Assembly: GCA_015056085.1 (NCBI GenBank)
Contig: SVHA01000002.1
Coordinates: 178,525 to 242,524 of the forward strand
Direction of reading: 5' to 3'
Length of the DNA stretch: 64,000 nt
From: Clostridiales bacterium
Lineage (GTDB): Bacteria > Bacillota > Clostridia > Christensenellales > Aristaeellaceae
Made by a program: the position numbers and the translations under genes. Of the stretch, positions 33,107 to 41,826 are shown piece by piece; the stretch's first letter is position 1; the number at the start of each line of letters is the position of its first letter. Under the pieces are notes generated by a model. That model was not told where the DNA came from. It ran no database searches and was given only the letters and a program-made list of their open reading frames with translations.

Positions 33107-33727
33107 ATGGAAGCATTGAGCAGGAGGCTGCAGCGGGGAATGATGTGGCTGCTGATCGCAGTGTTGGTTTTTCTGATTTTCTACACCGGCGTGATCGCCA
33201 TGATCGTGTACAAGGAGAGCCATGTGCCTCAGGTGACGGATTATGACGCCATCGTGGTGCTGGGCGCCCAGGTGCTGCCCGACGGCACGCCTTCCATTCA
33301 GTTGGCGTGGCGGCTGGACAAGGCCTATGAAATCTGGCTGGAAAGGGATGTGCCGGTGGTGGTCTGCGGCGCACAGGGAGACGACGAGCCTGCCCCGGAA
33401 GCGCTGGTGATGCGGGATTATCTCACCGCAAAGGGCATCCCGGAAGAGCGCATCCTGACAGACCCGGATTCCTATAACACCAGGCAGAATATCGTCAACG
33501 CCGCAGCGCTGCTCAAAGATTACGGCGCGAAAAAGGTGCTGATCGTCACCAGCGATTATCATCTGCCCCGGGCCATGGCCCTGGCGGAAGACGAGGGCAT
33601 CACGGCCACCGGCGTGGGCAGCCCCACCAAGGAAGGCCTGCGCTACTGGGCGAAAAACCACCTCAGGGAGGCCCTTTCCTGGATGAAATACTGGGCGCAG
33701 AAGTATCTGCACCTGCCTTTGGAGTAA
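33107..33727 (+). CDS. Membrane-anchored DUF218 (SanA/YdcF-like) protein
   Basis: A 206-residue protein with one N-terminal TM helix (about 12-34) and an extracytoplasmic DUF218 domain: IVVLGAQVLPDGTPS, DPDSYNTRQNIVNAA and VLIVTSDYHLPRAMALA are the family motifs. SanA/ElyC members affect envelope integrity. This is the second DUF218 gene within 2 kb, with radC between them. Confidence 0.87.
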   Translation: MEALSRRLQRGMMWLLIAVLVFLIFYTGVIAMIVYKESHVPQVTDYDAIVVLGAQVLPDGTPSIQLAWRLDKAYEIWLERDVPVVVCGAQGDDEPAPEALVMRDYLTAKGIPEERILTDPDSYNTRQNIVNAAALLKDYGAKKVLIVTSDYHLPRAMALAEDEGITATGVGSPTKEGLRYWAKNHLREALSWMKYWAQKYLHLPLE

Positions 33728-33734
33728 ACAGAAG

Positions 33735-34499
33735 ATGACGCATGAAGAACTATCCGCCCGGCTGAAAGCCTGCGGCATTGTGTGCGGGGAGGACGTGCCC
33801 CCAAAACTGCTGACGTATCACGCCATGCTGATGGACTGGAATACCCGCATGGATCTGACAGCCGTCACCGAAGAAGCAGAAATGATGGACCGGCACTATG
33901 TGGACAGCCTCATGGCGCTGACGGTGCCGGGACTGCTTCCTCAAACGGGCACGCTGATTGACGTGGGCACCGGCGCCGGTTTCCCCGGCCTGCCGCTGGC
34001 CATTGCCCTGCCGGGTGTGCAGGTCACGCTGCTGGACGCCCAGCAAAAGCGCCTGAACTTCCTCAAAGCCGTGGTGGGCGAACTGGGCCTCACCAATGTG
34101 ACCCTCGTCCATGCCCGGGCGGAGGACGGCGCCCGCAATCCTGCCCATCGGGAAAAATACGATGTGGCGGTGGCCCGGGCAGTGGCGTCTTTGCCGGTGC
34201 TGGCGGAATACCTTCTGCCCTATGTGAAGGTGGGCGGCAAAATGATCTGCTGGAAGGGCCCGGCGCTGATGGACGAACTGCCCCAGGGGCGCAAGGCTGC
34301 CTTCCTGCTGGGCGGCAAGGCCCAGGAGCCCATCCCGGTGTCGCTTCCGGGCAGGGACTGGCAGCATCTGCTGCTGCCCATCACAAAAAATGCAAAAACC
34401 GCTCGACAGTATCCGAGGAAAGCCGGCACGCCCGGCAAGCAGCCGCTGGGCGCATCCGCCCCAAGCGGCGAAACATCGGCAAAATCCCCCAAAAAGTAA
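33735..34499 (+). CDS. rsmG: 16S rRNA (guanine-N7) methyltransferase RsmG
   Basis: A 254-residue SAM-dependent enzyme methylating G527 of 16S rRNA. Conserved blocks: NTRMDLTAVTEEAEMMDRHYVDSL, LIDVGTGAGFPGLPLAIALP (SAM site), VTLLDAQQKRLNFL, and VARAVASLPVLAEYLLPYV. The C-terminal RQYPRKAGTPGKQPLG is typical. The tail beyond it is a low-complexity addition. Precedes a ParB/Noc-like gene, the usual Firmicutes order. Confidence 0.96.
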   Translation: MTHEELSARLKACGIVCGEDVPPKLLTYHAMLMDWNTRMDLTAVTEEAEMMDRHYVDSLMALTVPGLLPQTGTLIDVGTGAGFPGLPLAIALPGVQVTLLDAQQKRLNFLKAVVGELGLTNVTLVHARAEDGARNPAHREKYDVAVARAVASLPVLAEYLLPYVKVGGKMICWKGPALMDELPQGRKAAFLLGGKAQEPIPVSLPGRDWQHLLLPITKNAKTARQYPRKAGTPGKQPLGASAPSGETSAKSPKK

Positions 34500-34502
34500 G
34501 CA

Positions 34503-34575
34503 AAATCTCCCTGCCTGTGCTGCGAAGAATGTCAAACGATTCTTTGCATACCGGGCAGGGGATTGTTTTCTTTCC
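34503..34575 (+). terminator. Long hairpin after rsmG
   Basis: TCCCTGCC pairs with GGCAGGGGA, with an inner AGAAT/ATTCT stem, followed by TTGTTTTCTTT. It could terminate or attenuate transcription into the noc-like gene. Confidence 0.55.
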
Positions 34576-34629
34576 GGGGAATACCTGCATACACCGCCGG
34601 GAATCCGGCACAAGACAAGGAGTGGGCGT

Positions 34630-35481
34630 ATGCAGTACCAGTTTCAGTTTCCCCATCATCAGGGGCAGGAATACTATCAGCAGGAAGCGGCGCGGCAGGT
34701 GTGTTATCTCCCGGTGGAGCAAATCACCTTGCGGGCAGGGGAGAACCTGACGGAGATGGCAGCGGTGGCGGCGCTGGCTGCTTCCATTTCGGAAATCGGC
34801 CTGCAGAAGGCCATCACCGTGGAGAAAACAGGGGAGGAGAAGTACCGGGTGGTGTCGGGCAACCAAAGGCTGATGGCGTGCCGCCTGCTGGGCCACAGCC
34901 ACGTCGACGCCGTGGTGCTCTGGCCGGACACAGGGGAGGAGCACATTCAGCCGCTGATTCGTGGGCTGCTTTCGGGCAAGCTGCACTATCTGGAAATGGC
35001 CAGGGCTTTGCAGCGCCTCAACCGCACCTTCGGCCTTCGCCGGGAAGAACTGGCCCGCACCCTGGGGGTGAGCCATTCTGCGGTGACAGCGAAGATTGCT
35101 CTGGCGGAGCTGGATCTGCCCCTGCAGGCGCTTCTGATGGAAGAAAACCTCCCGGAGAGCATTGCCCGGTCCCTCACCCGGCTGCCCGACAGGGACGCCC
35201 GGATGCGCATCGCCCGTAAGGCGGCAGAGCAGGGATTGAAGGTGCGGGAGGTGGAGGCCATGGTGTCTTCTGCCCTGCATCGTCTGCCGGCTTCGCCCCT
35301 GTGCGGCGGCAGAACGGTGATGCGGGTGCACGATTACCGCCTGTACCTGAATGCCATCCGGGCGGTGGTCAGGCAGATGGAGGAAGCGGGGATGAGCGTG
35401 TCCCGGCAGGAAAAAACAGGTGCCGCTCAGGTGGAAATGACTATCACCATGTCCACCAGAAACAGGCGGTCTGCCCGATAG
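34630..35481 (+). CDS. ParB/Noc-like DNA-binding protein with altered CTP motif
   Basis: A 283-residue ParB-family protein. The N-terminal ParB domain runs about 25-125. The family GERRxR motif, needed for CTP binding in ParB and Noc, reads GNQRLMA (77-83), so CTP switching is doubtful. The helix-turn-helix is about 136-158 (ARTLGVSHSAVTAKIALAE). The C-terminal 60 residues are basic. Position after rsmG points to Noc. The start is ATG 34630, 7 bases after AAGGAG. A longer frame upstream overlaps the rsmG end. Confidence 0.85.
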   Translation: MQYQFQFPHHQGQEYYQQEAARQVCYLPVEQITLRAGENLTEMAAVAALAASISEIGLQKAITVEKTGEEKYRVVSGNQRLMACRLLGHSHVDAVVLWPDTGEEHIQPLIRGLLSGKLHYLEMARALQRLNRTFGLRREELARTLGVSHSAVTAKIALAELDLPLQALLMEENLPESIARSLTRLPDRDARMRIARKAAEQGLKVREVEAMVSSALHRLPASPLCGGRTVMRVHDYRLYLNAIRAVVRQMEEAGMSVSRQEKTGAAQVEMTITMSTRNRRSAR

Positions 35482-35540
35482 GAGGAGACGCCGAACTGAA
35501 TTGCCTTTTCCCAGGGGAAAAAAGAGACGATTCCGTAAAT

Positions 35541-35567
35541 TTCCGGCAAAACTGCCGGAGTTTTTTT
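35541..35567 (+). terminator. Terminator of the noc-like gene
   Basis: TCCGGCA pairs with TGCCGGA across AAAC, followed by GTTTTTTT. Confidence 0.85.
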
Positions 35568-35600
35568 CAAAAAACCTTTCATATTCCCCCAGAGATGTTG

Positions 35601-35606
35601 TATAAT
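35601..35606 (+). promoter_or_regulatory. -10 box of the cdaA operon
   Basis: TATAAT at 35601-35606. The best -35 candidate, TTCATA (35578-35583) at 17-base spacing, is a partial match. Confidence 0.55.
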
Positions 35607-35631
35607 AGAGGCACGTGAAGGATACGAAAGT

Positions 35632-36498
35632 GTGGTGAAGAGCGTGACGAATCTCTGGCAAACGATGGACGCCCTGACGTGGAATCTGTTCCATCGGATG
35701 AACTTTGCCGATTTGATTGATATTCTGATTGTTGCGCTGATCATTTATGCTGTGCTGATGCTGACCAAAGGCACCCGCGGCAGTGCTGTGTTCAAGGGTC
35801 TGCTGCTGCTGCTGGTGGTCGTGGGCGTGAGCAACCTCCTGGGCCTGACGGCGCTGAACTGGCTGCTGATGACCGTTGTGAACAACGGCGCCGTGGTGCT
35901 GGTCATTCTCTTCCAGCCGGAACTGCGCAAGGCCCTGGAACAGATTGGCCGCGGCCATCTGTTTGAGAAAAAGCGCCATGACACGCCTGATGACTCCGAG
36001 CGCATCGTGGAGGAAATCACCCAGTGTCTTATGAATCTCAGCCGCCGCCGCGTGGGCGCATTGCTGGTGTTTGAGAGGAAGACCGGCCTCAAAGACGTGA
36101 TGGAGACCGGCATCGCCATTGATGCGGACATCTCCGGCGCTCTGCTGGAAAACATCTTCGAGCCCAACACCCCCCTGCACGACGGTGCGGTGGTCATCAG
36201 GGGCACCCGGGTGGCCGCGGCTGCCTGCATCCTCACCCTGACGGAAGGCAGCGGCATCAGCCATGACCTGGGCACCCGCCACAGGGCGGCCATCGGCGTG
36301 AGTGAAACCACCGACGCCACGGTGCTGATCGTCTCTGAAGAAACGGGCATTATTTCCCTGGCAAGGGGCGGTAAGCTGGTGCGCCATCTGGATGAAAAGG
36401 CCCTCAAGGACATTCTGGGCAAGATATACCTGATGTCGGGCCGCAGCCGCATTTTGACCCTGCGAAGGAATACCAAGGTGAAGGAGGCGGACAAATGA
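35632..36498 (+). CDS. cdaA: Diadenylate cyclase
   Basis: Membrane c-di-AMP synthase, 288 residues. Three TM helices lie in residues 27-100, followed by the DAC domain (about 120-275) with catalytic DGA (184-186, PLHDGAVVI) and ATP-contacting RHR (216-218, LGTRHRAAIG). Start GTG 35632 lies 9 bases after GAAGGA. Downstream cdaR overlaps by 4 bases. The usual third gene glmM is not present here. Confidence 0.97.
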   Translation: MVKSVTNLWQTMDALTWNLFHRMNFADLIDILIVALIIYAVLMLTKGTRGSAVFKGLLLLLVVVGVSNLLGLTALNWLLMTVVNNGAVVLVILFQPELRKALEQIGRGHLFEKKRHDTPDDSERIVEEITQCLMNLSRRRVGALLVFERKTGLKDVMETGIAIDADISGALLENIFEPNTPLHDGAVVIRGTRVAAAACILTLTEGSGISHDLGTRHRAAIGVSETTDATVLIVSEETGIISLARGGKLVRHLDEKALKDILGKIYLMSGRSRILTLRRNTKVKEADK

Positions 36499-37835
36499 TG
36501 CAGACGCGTGAACAGCCTCCCCGTATTGACGTGAAGGAACAGTTAAGGAAAGCCGGCCGGTGGATTCTCCGCACCGTATTGCACAACGGCCCCTACAAGC
36601 TGCTGGCGCTGGTGCTGGCAGTGATTCTATGGGCCGGGCTGATCACCCAGGACGCCAGCCTCACCAGAGAAAAGCACTTCGAAGACGTGAAAGTGACCAT
36701 TTCCGGCGAGGACACCCTCAAGCGCAAGGGCTTTATCATCACAAGCGATATGCAAAGTGCGCTGGAAGGCGTGGAAATGACGGTCAACGTGCCCCAACTG
36801 CAGTATAACAGCGTCCAGGCGGGCAACTACACCCCCCGCATTGACCTGAGCCGCATCAACCGTGCCGGCACGCAGAACATCTCCATCAGCACCACCAGCA
36901 CCAACACCTATGGCGCGGTGGAAGAGATTGAGCCCTCTGAAATCACCATCGTGGTGGAAGATTACATCACCCGCTCCCGCATTCCTGTGCTGGTATCCAC
37001 CACGGGCAAGGAGCCGGAAGGCTACTATGTGAAGATGCCGGCCGCAGACCCCATGATGGTGTCCGTCAGCGGCCCCGAGTCTTTGGTGGAACAGATTGCC
37101 TGTGCCAACGTGACGGTGGATCTGTCCACCCTCCCGGCCAAGGAAGGCCCTGTAGTGTGGGCGGCTCCGTTTAAGATGACCACCGTTGCCGGAGAAGAAA
37201 TCGCCGGCGATCTGCTGGAAATCACCAACGAAGCGGTACAACTGGACAGCGTCATCATGACGGCGGAAGTGTATCCCGTGCGGGAAATCGCCCTGTCTGA
37301 CATGAATGTGGTCAGGGGCAAGCCCGCTGCCGGCTATGAAGTCAAGTCCATCAGCGTCGTGCCGGGCACCGTCACCGTGGCGGGTGAGGCGGACAAGCTG
37401 GAGGGCATCGACATTCTCTATCCCGACAGCCAGCTGGACGTCACCGGCGTCAAGGAATCCATTCAGGGCCGCATCCTCATCCGCAGGCCGGAAGAGTTGG
37501 TGTATCTGTCCACTACCACGGCCACGGTGGCGGTGGAAGTGGGCCCCGTCATCACCTCGAAGACCTTCGACCACATCCGCGTCTATGTGCAGAGCGTGGA
37601 AAACGAGCATACCGCCGAATTGATGACACGTTACAGCGACGTGAGCATCAGCGGCGAACAGCTGTGGATGGACGGCCTCAAGGCCGAGAACATCAGCCTG
37701 TATGTGGATCTGACCGGCCTGACGGAAGGCACCTACTATGTGCCTGTGCTGTGCAAGATCGCAGACAGCGAGGGACAGAATTTCACGGTGGAACTGGTTC
37801 CCGACACGGTGGAAGTGCTCATCCACCGCAAGTAA
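36495..37835 (+). CDS. cdaR: CdaA regulator, YbbR-domain protein
   Basis: A 446-residue protein with an N-terminal TM helix (about 36-54) and about four extracytoplasmic YbbR repeats (around 60-140, 148-235, 240-330, 340-440), each holding a strand with a conserved PEEV-like or PETV-like turn such as PDTVEVLI. CdaR modulates CdaA across the membrane. ATG 36495 overlaps the cdaA stop. Confidence 0.94.
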   Translation: MMQTREQPPRIDVKEQLRKAGRWILRTVLHNGPYKLLALVLAVILWAGLITQDASLTREKHFEDVKVTISGEDTLKRKGFIITSDMQSALEGVEMTVNVPQLQYNSVQAGNYTPRIDLSRINRAGTQNISISTTSTNTYGAVEEIEPSEITIVVEDYITRSRIPVLVSTTGKEPEGYYVKMPAADPMMVSVSGPESLVEQIACANVTVDLSTLPAKEGPVVWAAPFKMTTVAGEEIAGDLLEITNEAVQLDSVIMTAEVYPVREIALSDMNVVRGKPAAGYEVKSISVVPGTVTVAGEADKLEGIDILYPDSQLDVTGVKESIQGRILIRRPEELVYLSTTTATVAVEVGPVITSKTFDHIRVYVQSVENEHTAELMTRYSDVSISGEQLWMDGLKAENISLYVDLTGLTEGTYYVPVLCKIADSEGQNFTVELVPDTVEVLIHRK

Positions 37836-37844
37836 GGCTTTCTT

Positions 37845-37878
37845 GCAGGAAGGGGAATCAAGCCCTTCCTGCTCTTTT
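37845..37878 (+). terminator. Terminator of cdaA-cdaR
   Basis: GCAGGAAGGG pairs with CCCTTCCTGC, followed by TCTTTT. Confidence 0.85.
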
Positions 37879-37919
37879 CGTAGGACAATATAGACAATAT
37901 TCAGGAAAGGAGGTACATC

Positions 37920-38591
37920 ATGGGCAACTTTGCCAATGCGGTCTTTCAGACGATGCTGGGATGGTTTTCCCGCATGGCGCAGGGATTGTGGAATCTCATT
38001 AACGGCGAAAACGACGACATCGCCCAATGGCTGGCGGACAACTGGCTGAAAATGGCGATGATCGTGTGCGTTGCCGGTCTGCTGATTGATTTTGTGATAT
38101 ACCTCCTGCGCTGGCAGCCCCACAAGGTGTGGGCCAGCTTTCTGCGCCGCCTCTTTGGCCGCAAAGGGGACGACGTGGAAAATTCCGGCCGGGTGCGCCG
38201 GCAGTGGATTTACGCCGACGGCTCCATGGGCTTTGATGAAATCTCCGCCGAGGAAATGGAAGAAGAAGCCTCTGTTGCCACCGTGGCCCCGGCTGTGATG
38301 GAAACGGACCTCCATGCCGCCTACCGCCGCCCTGTGCCCCGGGAGGAGATTTTCCCGGAGGAGCAGGCAGAAACCATCCAGCAGCCGGAGCCCATCCGGG
38401 TACCTGCCCAGCCGGTGGTGCGCCGCCGCAGGTATGTGCCTGAAGGCAATGAAGAGATGCCCCTGCGCTACTCGGCGCCGCCGGTGGCTCAGGAGGAGCC
38501 GGATTATCATCAGCCCTATGTGCCCCGCCACTGGAAAAACCCGGAGCATCAGCGGCGAACAACCACCCAAGAAGGAGAAAGCGGACTGTGA
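37920..38591 (+). CDS. Unrecognised single-TM protein with charged Pro-rich tail
   Basis: A 223-residue protein not matched to a family. It has an amphipathic N-terminus (1-40), one TM helix (about 43-63), a basic juxtamembrane stretch (RFLRRLFGRKGD-like), then an acidic and Pro/Arg-rich, probably disordered cytoplasmic tail (100-223). ATG 37920 follows AAGGAGG. It overlaps the next gene, a P-loop ATPase, by 4 bases, so the two are coupled and may form a membrane-ATPase pair. Confidence 0.75.
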   Translation: MGNFANAVFQTMLGWFSRMAQGLWNLINGENDDIAQWLADNWLKMAMIVCVAGLLIDFVIYLLRWQPHKVWASFLRRLFGRKGDDVENSGRVRRQWIYADGSMGFDEISAEEMEEEASVATVAPAVMETDLHAAYRRPVPREEIFPEEQAETIQQPEPIRVPAQPVVRRRRYVPEGNEEMPLRYSAPPVAQEEPDYHQPYVPRHWKNPEHQRRTTTQEGESGL

Positions 38592-39280
38592 GCAAGGCGA
38601 CCTTTGTGCCGGACAAGCGGTTTTTCGTGCTGTGCGGCAATTATGGCTCTGGCAAAACGGAACTGGCGCTGAATCTGGCGCTGGCGGCGGCCTTCCGGGG
38701 GAGTGCTACGCTGGTGGATCTGGACATCGTCAATCCGTATTTCCGCAGCGGTGAAAAGGCGGAACTGCTCAAGGGGCAAGGCGTGCGGGTGCTGATGCCC
38801 ACCTTCGCCATGACGGCGGTGGATGTGCCCGCCCTGCCGGCAGAAGTGCAGAGCGTGTTTGAACTGCCCTGCGACCATGTCATCTTTGACGTGGGCGGAG
38901 ATGACACCGGCGCGGCGGCGCTGGGACGGTATGCGCCGTCCTTTGTGCGCTTCCGGGAGGAAACTGCCATGGCGCTGGTCATCAACGCCATGCGCCCCCT
39001 GACCCAGACGGCGGAGGACATCGTTGATCTGGCTCAGCGCATCGCCGCCCGCAGCCGCCTCAAGCCCCAAATGCTGATCAACAACACCAACCTGGCGGAT
39101 GAAACCACCCCGGAAATGCTCCGTGAGGGCCATCAGCAGGTGATGAAAGCGGCGCAGATGCTTGGTGTATCCCGGGTGATGACCGCCGGCACGCAGGAGG
39201 TTCTGTCCCTCTGCCCGGAACTGCCGGAGCCCATCGTCATCAGCCGCTATATGAAACCGGAATGGATGGTGGACGCATGA
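38588..39280 (+). CDS. P-loop ATPase of the MinD/CobB superfamily
   Basis: A 230-residue nucleotide-binding protein. Walker A GNYGSGKTE, an aspartate pair in LVDLDIVNPYF, and the Walker B-like DVGGDDTGA are present. The fold is of the SIMIBI (ParA/MinD/CobQ) class, but the canonical signature lysine of the deviant Walker A is not obvious. Start GTG 38588 lies 10 bases after AAGGAG and overlaps the upstream stop. Downstream rsmF overlaps by 4 bases. Function unknown. Confidence 0.75.
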   Translation: MSKATFVPDKRFFVLCGNYGSGKTELALNLALAAAFRGSATLVDLDIVNPYFRSGEKAELLKGQGVRVLMPTFAMTAVDVPALPAEVQSVFELPCDHVIFDVGGDDTGAAALGRYAPSFVRFREETAMALVINAMRPLTQTAEDIVDLAQRIAARSRLKPQMLINNTNLADETTPEMLREGHQQVMKAAQMLGVSRVMTAGTQEVLSLCPELPEPIVISRYMKPEWMVDA

Positions 39281-40599
39281 CAGCGCTTCCGCAGGCATTT
39301 CTTGAAAGAATGAAAGCCCGGCTGGGCAACGAGTTTGACGAATTCCTCCGCAGTTACGACGAGCCGTATCAGCGGGGGATTCGTTTCAATCCCCATAAAC
39401 GGATGGATGCTGACGTCTCCGGGGCAGGGGAGCAGGTGCCGTGGGAAGACACGGGGCGCTATCTGTCCGTGGAATCTGACGCCGGCGCCCAAGTGCTCCA
39501 TGACGCCGGAGCGTATTATCTGCAGGAGCCCAGCGCCATGCTGCCTGCTGCCGTGCTGGACGCCCAGCCGGGAGAGCGTATTCTGGACCTGTGTGCAGCC
39601 CCCGGCGGCAAAACCACCCAGTCCGCCCTGCGCATGAACGGTCAGGGCACCATCATCTGCAACGAGCCCATCAGGGACCGGGCGAAGATTCTTTCCCGGA
39701 ACGTGGAGCGCATGGGGATCCCCAACGCCGTGGTGGTCAGCGCCTGGCCGGAACAATTGGCCAAATGCTGGCCCGAAGCTTTCGACGCCATCCAGTGCGA
39801 CGCGCCCTGTTCCGGCGAGGGGATGTTCCGCCGTCACCCGGAAACGCGCACAGAATGGACGCCGGAATCTCCCGCAGGATGCGCCAAGCGACAATCGGAC
39901 ATCCTCGACAGCGCCGCCGTGATGCTGCGCCCTGGCGGCAGGCTGGTGTATTCCACCTGCACCCTGAACGAGGAAGAAAACGAGGACGTTATCCGGGCGT
40001 TCCTTCAGCGCCATGCTGATTTCTCCCTGGTGGGATTCTCCCTGCCCGGCGCCGACGCTCCCGATGGCATGCTGACCTGCTATCCCCACAGGATGCAAGG
40101 CGAGGGGCACTTTGTGGCGCTTTTGAAAAAGCAGGGCGACGCCCCCGGCATGGCCTGGGCTGTCCCGGAATTTGCCCCGAAGGAGCGGGCGCTGGCGGCC
40201 TCTCTCACCCAGGCGCTGCCGAAAGGCCACGGCGCCAACAGCCTGCGGGAAATCGCCCCGGGGGAATATCTTCTCAGCCGTGTGCCGGAATTGCCCCAAG
40301 GCGGCCTGCCCCGCAACGTCCTGCGTACAGGTCTGCATCTGGGCACGGTGAAGATCAGCCGCAATGGAAAAACGCCGGTGTTCACCCCCGACCACGCCTG
40401 GGCCATGAGCATCCTGCCGCCGGACGTCCCTCATGTGGATTTGACCTACGAACAGGCCCGAAATTATCAGCAGGGGCAGACCATCGAAACTTCCGGCAAG
40501 GGCTGGGTGCTGGCTTGCTTTGCGGGCATCCCCCTGGGCTGGGGGAAGATTTCCGACGGCGTGATGAAAAACCACTACCCCAAGGGGATCAGAAGGTGA
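39277..40599 (+). CDS. rsmF: 16S rRNA cytosine-C5 methyltransferase, RsmF/NOP2 family
   Basis: A 440-residue NOL1/NOP2/Sun methyltransferase. SAM motif LCAAPGGKTTQ, catalytic cysteines in DAPCSGEGMF and YSTCTLNEEEN, and a C-terminal RsmF pre-PUA/PUA-like region (from about 285, ending GWGKISDGVMKNHYPKGIR). Starts at ATG 39277 overlapping the ATPase stop. The name is by family and could be a paralogue with another target site. Confidence 0.9.
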   Translation: MTALPQAFLERMKARLGNEFDEFLRSYDEPYQRGIRFNPHKRMDADVSGAGEQVPWEDTGRYLSVESDAGAQVLHDAGAYYLQEPSAMLPAAVLDAQPGERILDLCAAPGGKTTQSALRMNGQGTIICNEPIRDRAKILSRNVERMGIPNAVVVSAWPEQLAKCWPEAFDAIQCDAPCSGEGMFRRHPETRTEWTPESPAGCAKRQSDILDSAAVMLRPGGRLVYSTCTLNEEENEDVIRAFLQRHADFSLVGFSLPGADAPDGMLTCYPHRMQGEGHFVALLKKQGDAPGMAWAVPEFAPKERALAASLTQALPKGHGANSLREIAPGEYLLSRVPELPQGGLPRNVLRTGLHLGTVKISRNGKTPVFTPDHAWAMSILPPDVPHVDLTYEQARNYQQGQTIETSGKGWVLACFAGIPLGWGKISDGVMKNHYPKGIRR

Positions 40600-40649
40600 A
40601 AAATCCCCCGAAATCTTCAAAAAAGTCGCCGGAAATGCTGAAATTTTCC

Positions 40650-40678
40650 TTGACTTTGCTCTGCTTCTGTAGTAAAAT
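40650..40678 (+). promoter_or_regulatory. Sigma-A promoter of rplM-rpsI
   Basis: TTGACT (40650-40655), 17-base spacer, TAAAAT (40673-40678). Confidence 0.88.
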
Positions 40679-40684
40679 AGACGA

Positions 40685-40794
40685 TGGCATCAATAGCTCC
40701 GCTAGCCCCGGTAACTATTGAACACATACGCGACGGATATGCGACCATCATATCAGCGCAACATTTTCTGAACATTTCCAAGGAGGAATCTCAC
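40685..40794 (+). ncRNA. rplM leader, candidate L13 leader
   Basis: A 110-base untranslated leader before rplM. It has CAATAG-centred arms (CAATAGCTCC and TAACTATTG) able to pair around the CCGCTAGCCCCGG loop, then a second arm pair around CGCGACGGATATGCG. A structured L13 leader family is known in Firmicutes. The match is by position and shape, not by alignment. Confidence 0.5.
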
Positions 40795-41223
40795 TTGAAG
40801 ACGTTTATGCCGAAAGCGGCTGACATCACCCGTCAGTGGTATGTTGTCGATGCCGAGGGCCAGGTCTTTGGCCGTCTTGCCAGCAAGGTTGCCAACATTC
40901 TGCGTGGCAAGAACAAGCCCATCTACACCCCCCATGTGGACACTGGTGACTATGTCATCATCATCAATGCTGATAAGATTCAGATGACCGGCAAGAAGCT
41001 GGATCAGAAGGTCTACTATCATCATTCCGGCTATGTCGGCGGCCTGAAGGAAACCAAGTACCGCAAGCTGCTGGCTGAGAAGCCCGAATTCGCCATCCGC
41101 CGTGCCGTGACCGGCATGCTGCCCAAGGGCCCCCTGGGCCGTCAGATGGCCAAGAAGCTCAAGGTTTACGCTGGTGCTGAGCACGAGCATGCCGCTCAGA
41201 ATCCCGTGAAGATCGAGCTGTAA
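40795..41223 (+). CDS. rplM: 50S ribosomal protein L13
   Basis: 142 residues from a TTG start at 40795, 8 bases after AAGGAGG, giving the standard N-terminus [20 protein letters not shown] and exact family length. An open frame reaching upstream to 40684 is the leader. Conserved [16 protein letters not shown] and [10 protein letters not shown] are present. Confidence 0.97.
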   Translation: MKTFMPKAADITRQWYVVDAEGQVFGRLASKVANILRGKNKPIYTPHVDTGDYVIIINADKIQMTGKKLDQKVYYHHSGYVGGLKETKYRKLLAEKPEFAIRRAVTGMLPKGPLGRQMAKKLKVYAGAEHEHAAQNPVKIEL

Positions 41224-41244
41224 GGCTGAAAGGAGTTAAGAAAC

Positions 41245-41634
41245 ATGGCTAAGGTTGATTACAGCGCTGTTGGCCGCCGCAAGAAGGCGATTGCCCGCGT
41301 CCGTCTGGTCGCCGGTGATGGCAAGGTGGTCATCAACAAGCGTGATATTGATAATTACTTCGGTCTGGAAACCCTCAAGATGACCGTCCGTCAGCCCCTG
41401 ACCCTGACCAACACCACCTCCTTTGACATTCTGGTGAATGTCTGCGGCGGCGGTCTGACCGGCCAGGCTGGCGCTATCCGTCACGGCATCTCCCGCGCCC
41501 TGTGCAAGGCTGATCCCGAGCTGCGCGCTGCCCTGAAGAAGGCTGGCTTCCTGACCCGCGATCCTCGTATGAAGGAGCGCAAGAAGTACGGCCTGAAGGC
41601 TGCCCGTCGTGCGCCTCAGTTCTCCAAGCGCTAA
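41245..41634 (+). CDS. rpsI: 30S ribosomal protein S9
   Basis: 129 residues; the C-terminal tail ends [12 protein letters not shown], the segment that reaches the P site. [12 protein letters not shown] and [19 protein letters not shown] are intact. ATG 41245 follows AAGGAG. Pairs with rplM in the usual two-gene operon. Confidence 0.97.
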   Translation: MAKVDYSAVGRRKKAIARVRLVAGDGKVVINKRDIDNYFGLETLKMTVRQPLTLTNTTSFDILVNVCGGGLTGQAGAIRHGISRALCKADPELRAALKKAGFLTRDPRMKERKKYGLKAARRAPQFSKR

Positions 41635-41648
41635 TCAAGTGCAAATTT

Positions 41649-41682
41649 CCCCGGAACCGCAATGGTTCCGGGGTTTTCTTTT
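41649..41682 (+). terminator. Terminator of rplM-rpsI
   Basis: CCCCGGAACC pairs with GGTTCCGGGG and a T-run follows (TTTTCTTTT). Confidence 0.9.
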
Positions 41683-41741
41683 GGTGTGAATTGCCCGCAG
41701 AAATGCTCAGTTTCGTGCAGACGTTGTGTTGAATTTTCCTC

Positions 41742-41770
41742 TTGCGCACAGAGCCATTTTTTGCTATAAT
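41742..41770 (+). promoter_or_regulatory. Sigma-A promoter of the methyltransferase gene
   Basis: TTGCGC (41742-41747), 17-base spacer, TATAAT (41765-41770). Confidence 0.75.
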
Positions 41771-41826
41771 CACTGTAATCAATCAAGCTCTCACAAAGGG
41801 CGATATATTCACGAAACCGAGGAAAT

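Noticed and set aside
38588..39280. Assignment of the P-loop protein as MinD or ParA
   Set aside because: The deviant Walker A signature lysine and the membrane-targeting or DNA-binding features are not visible.
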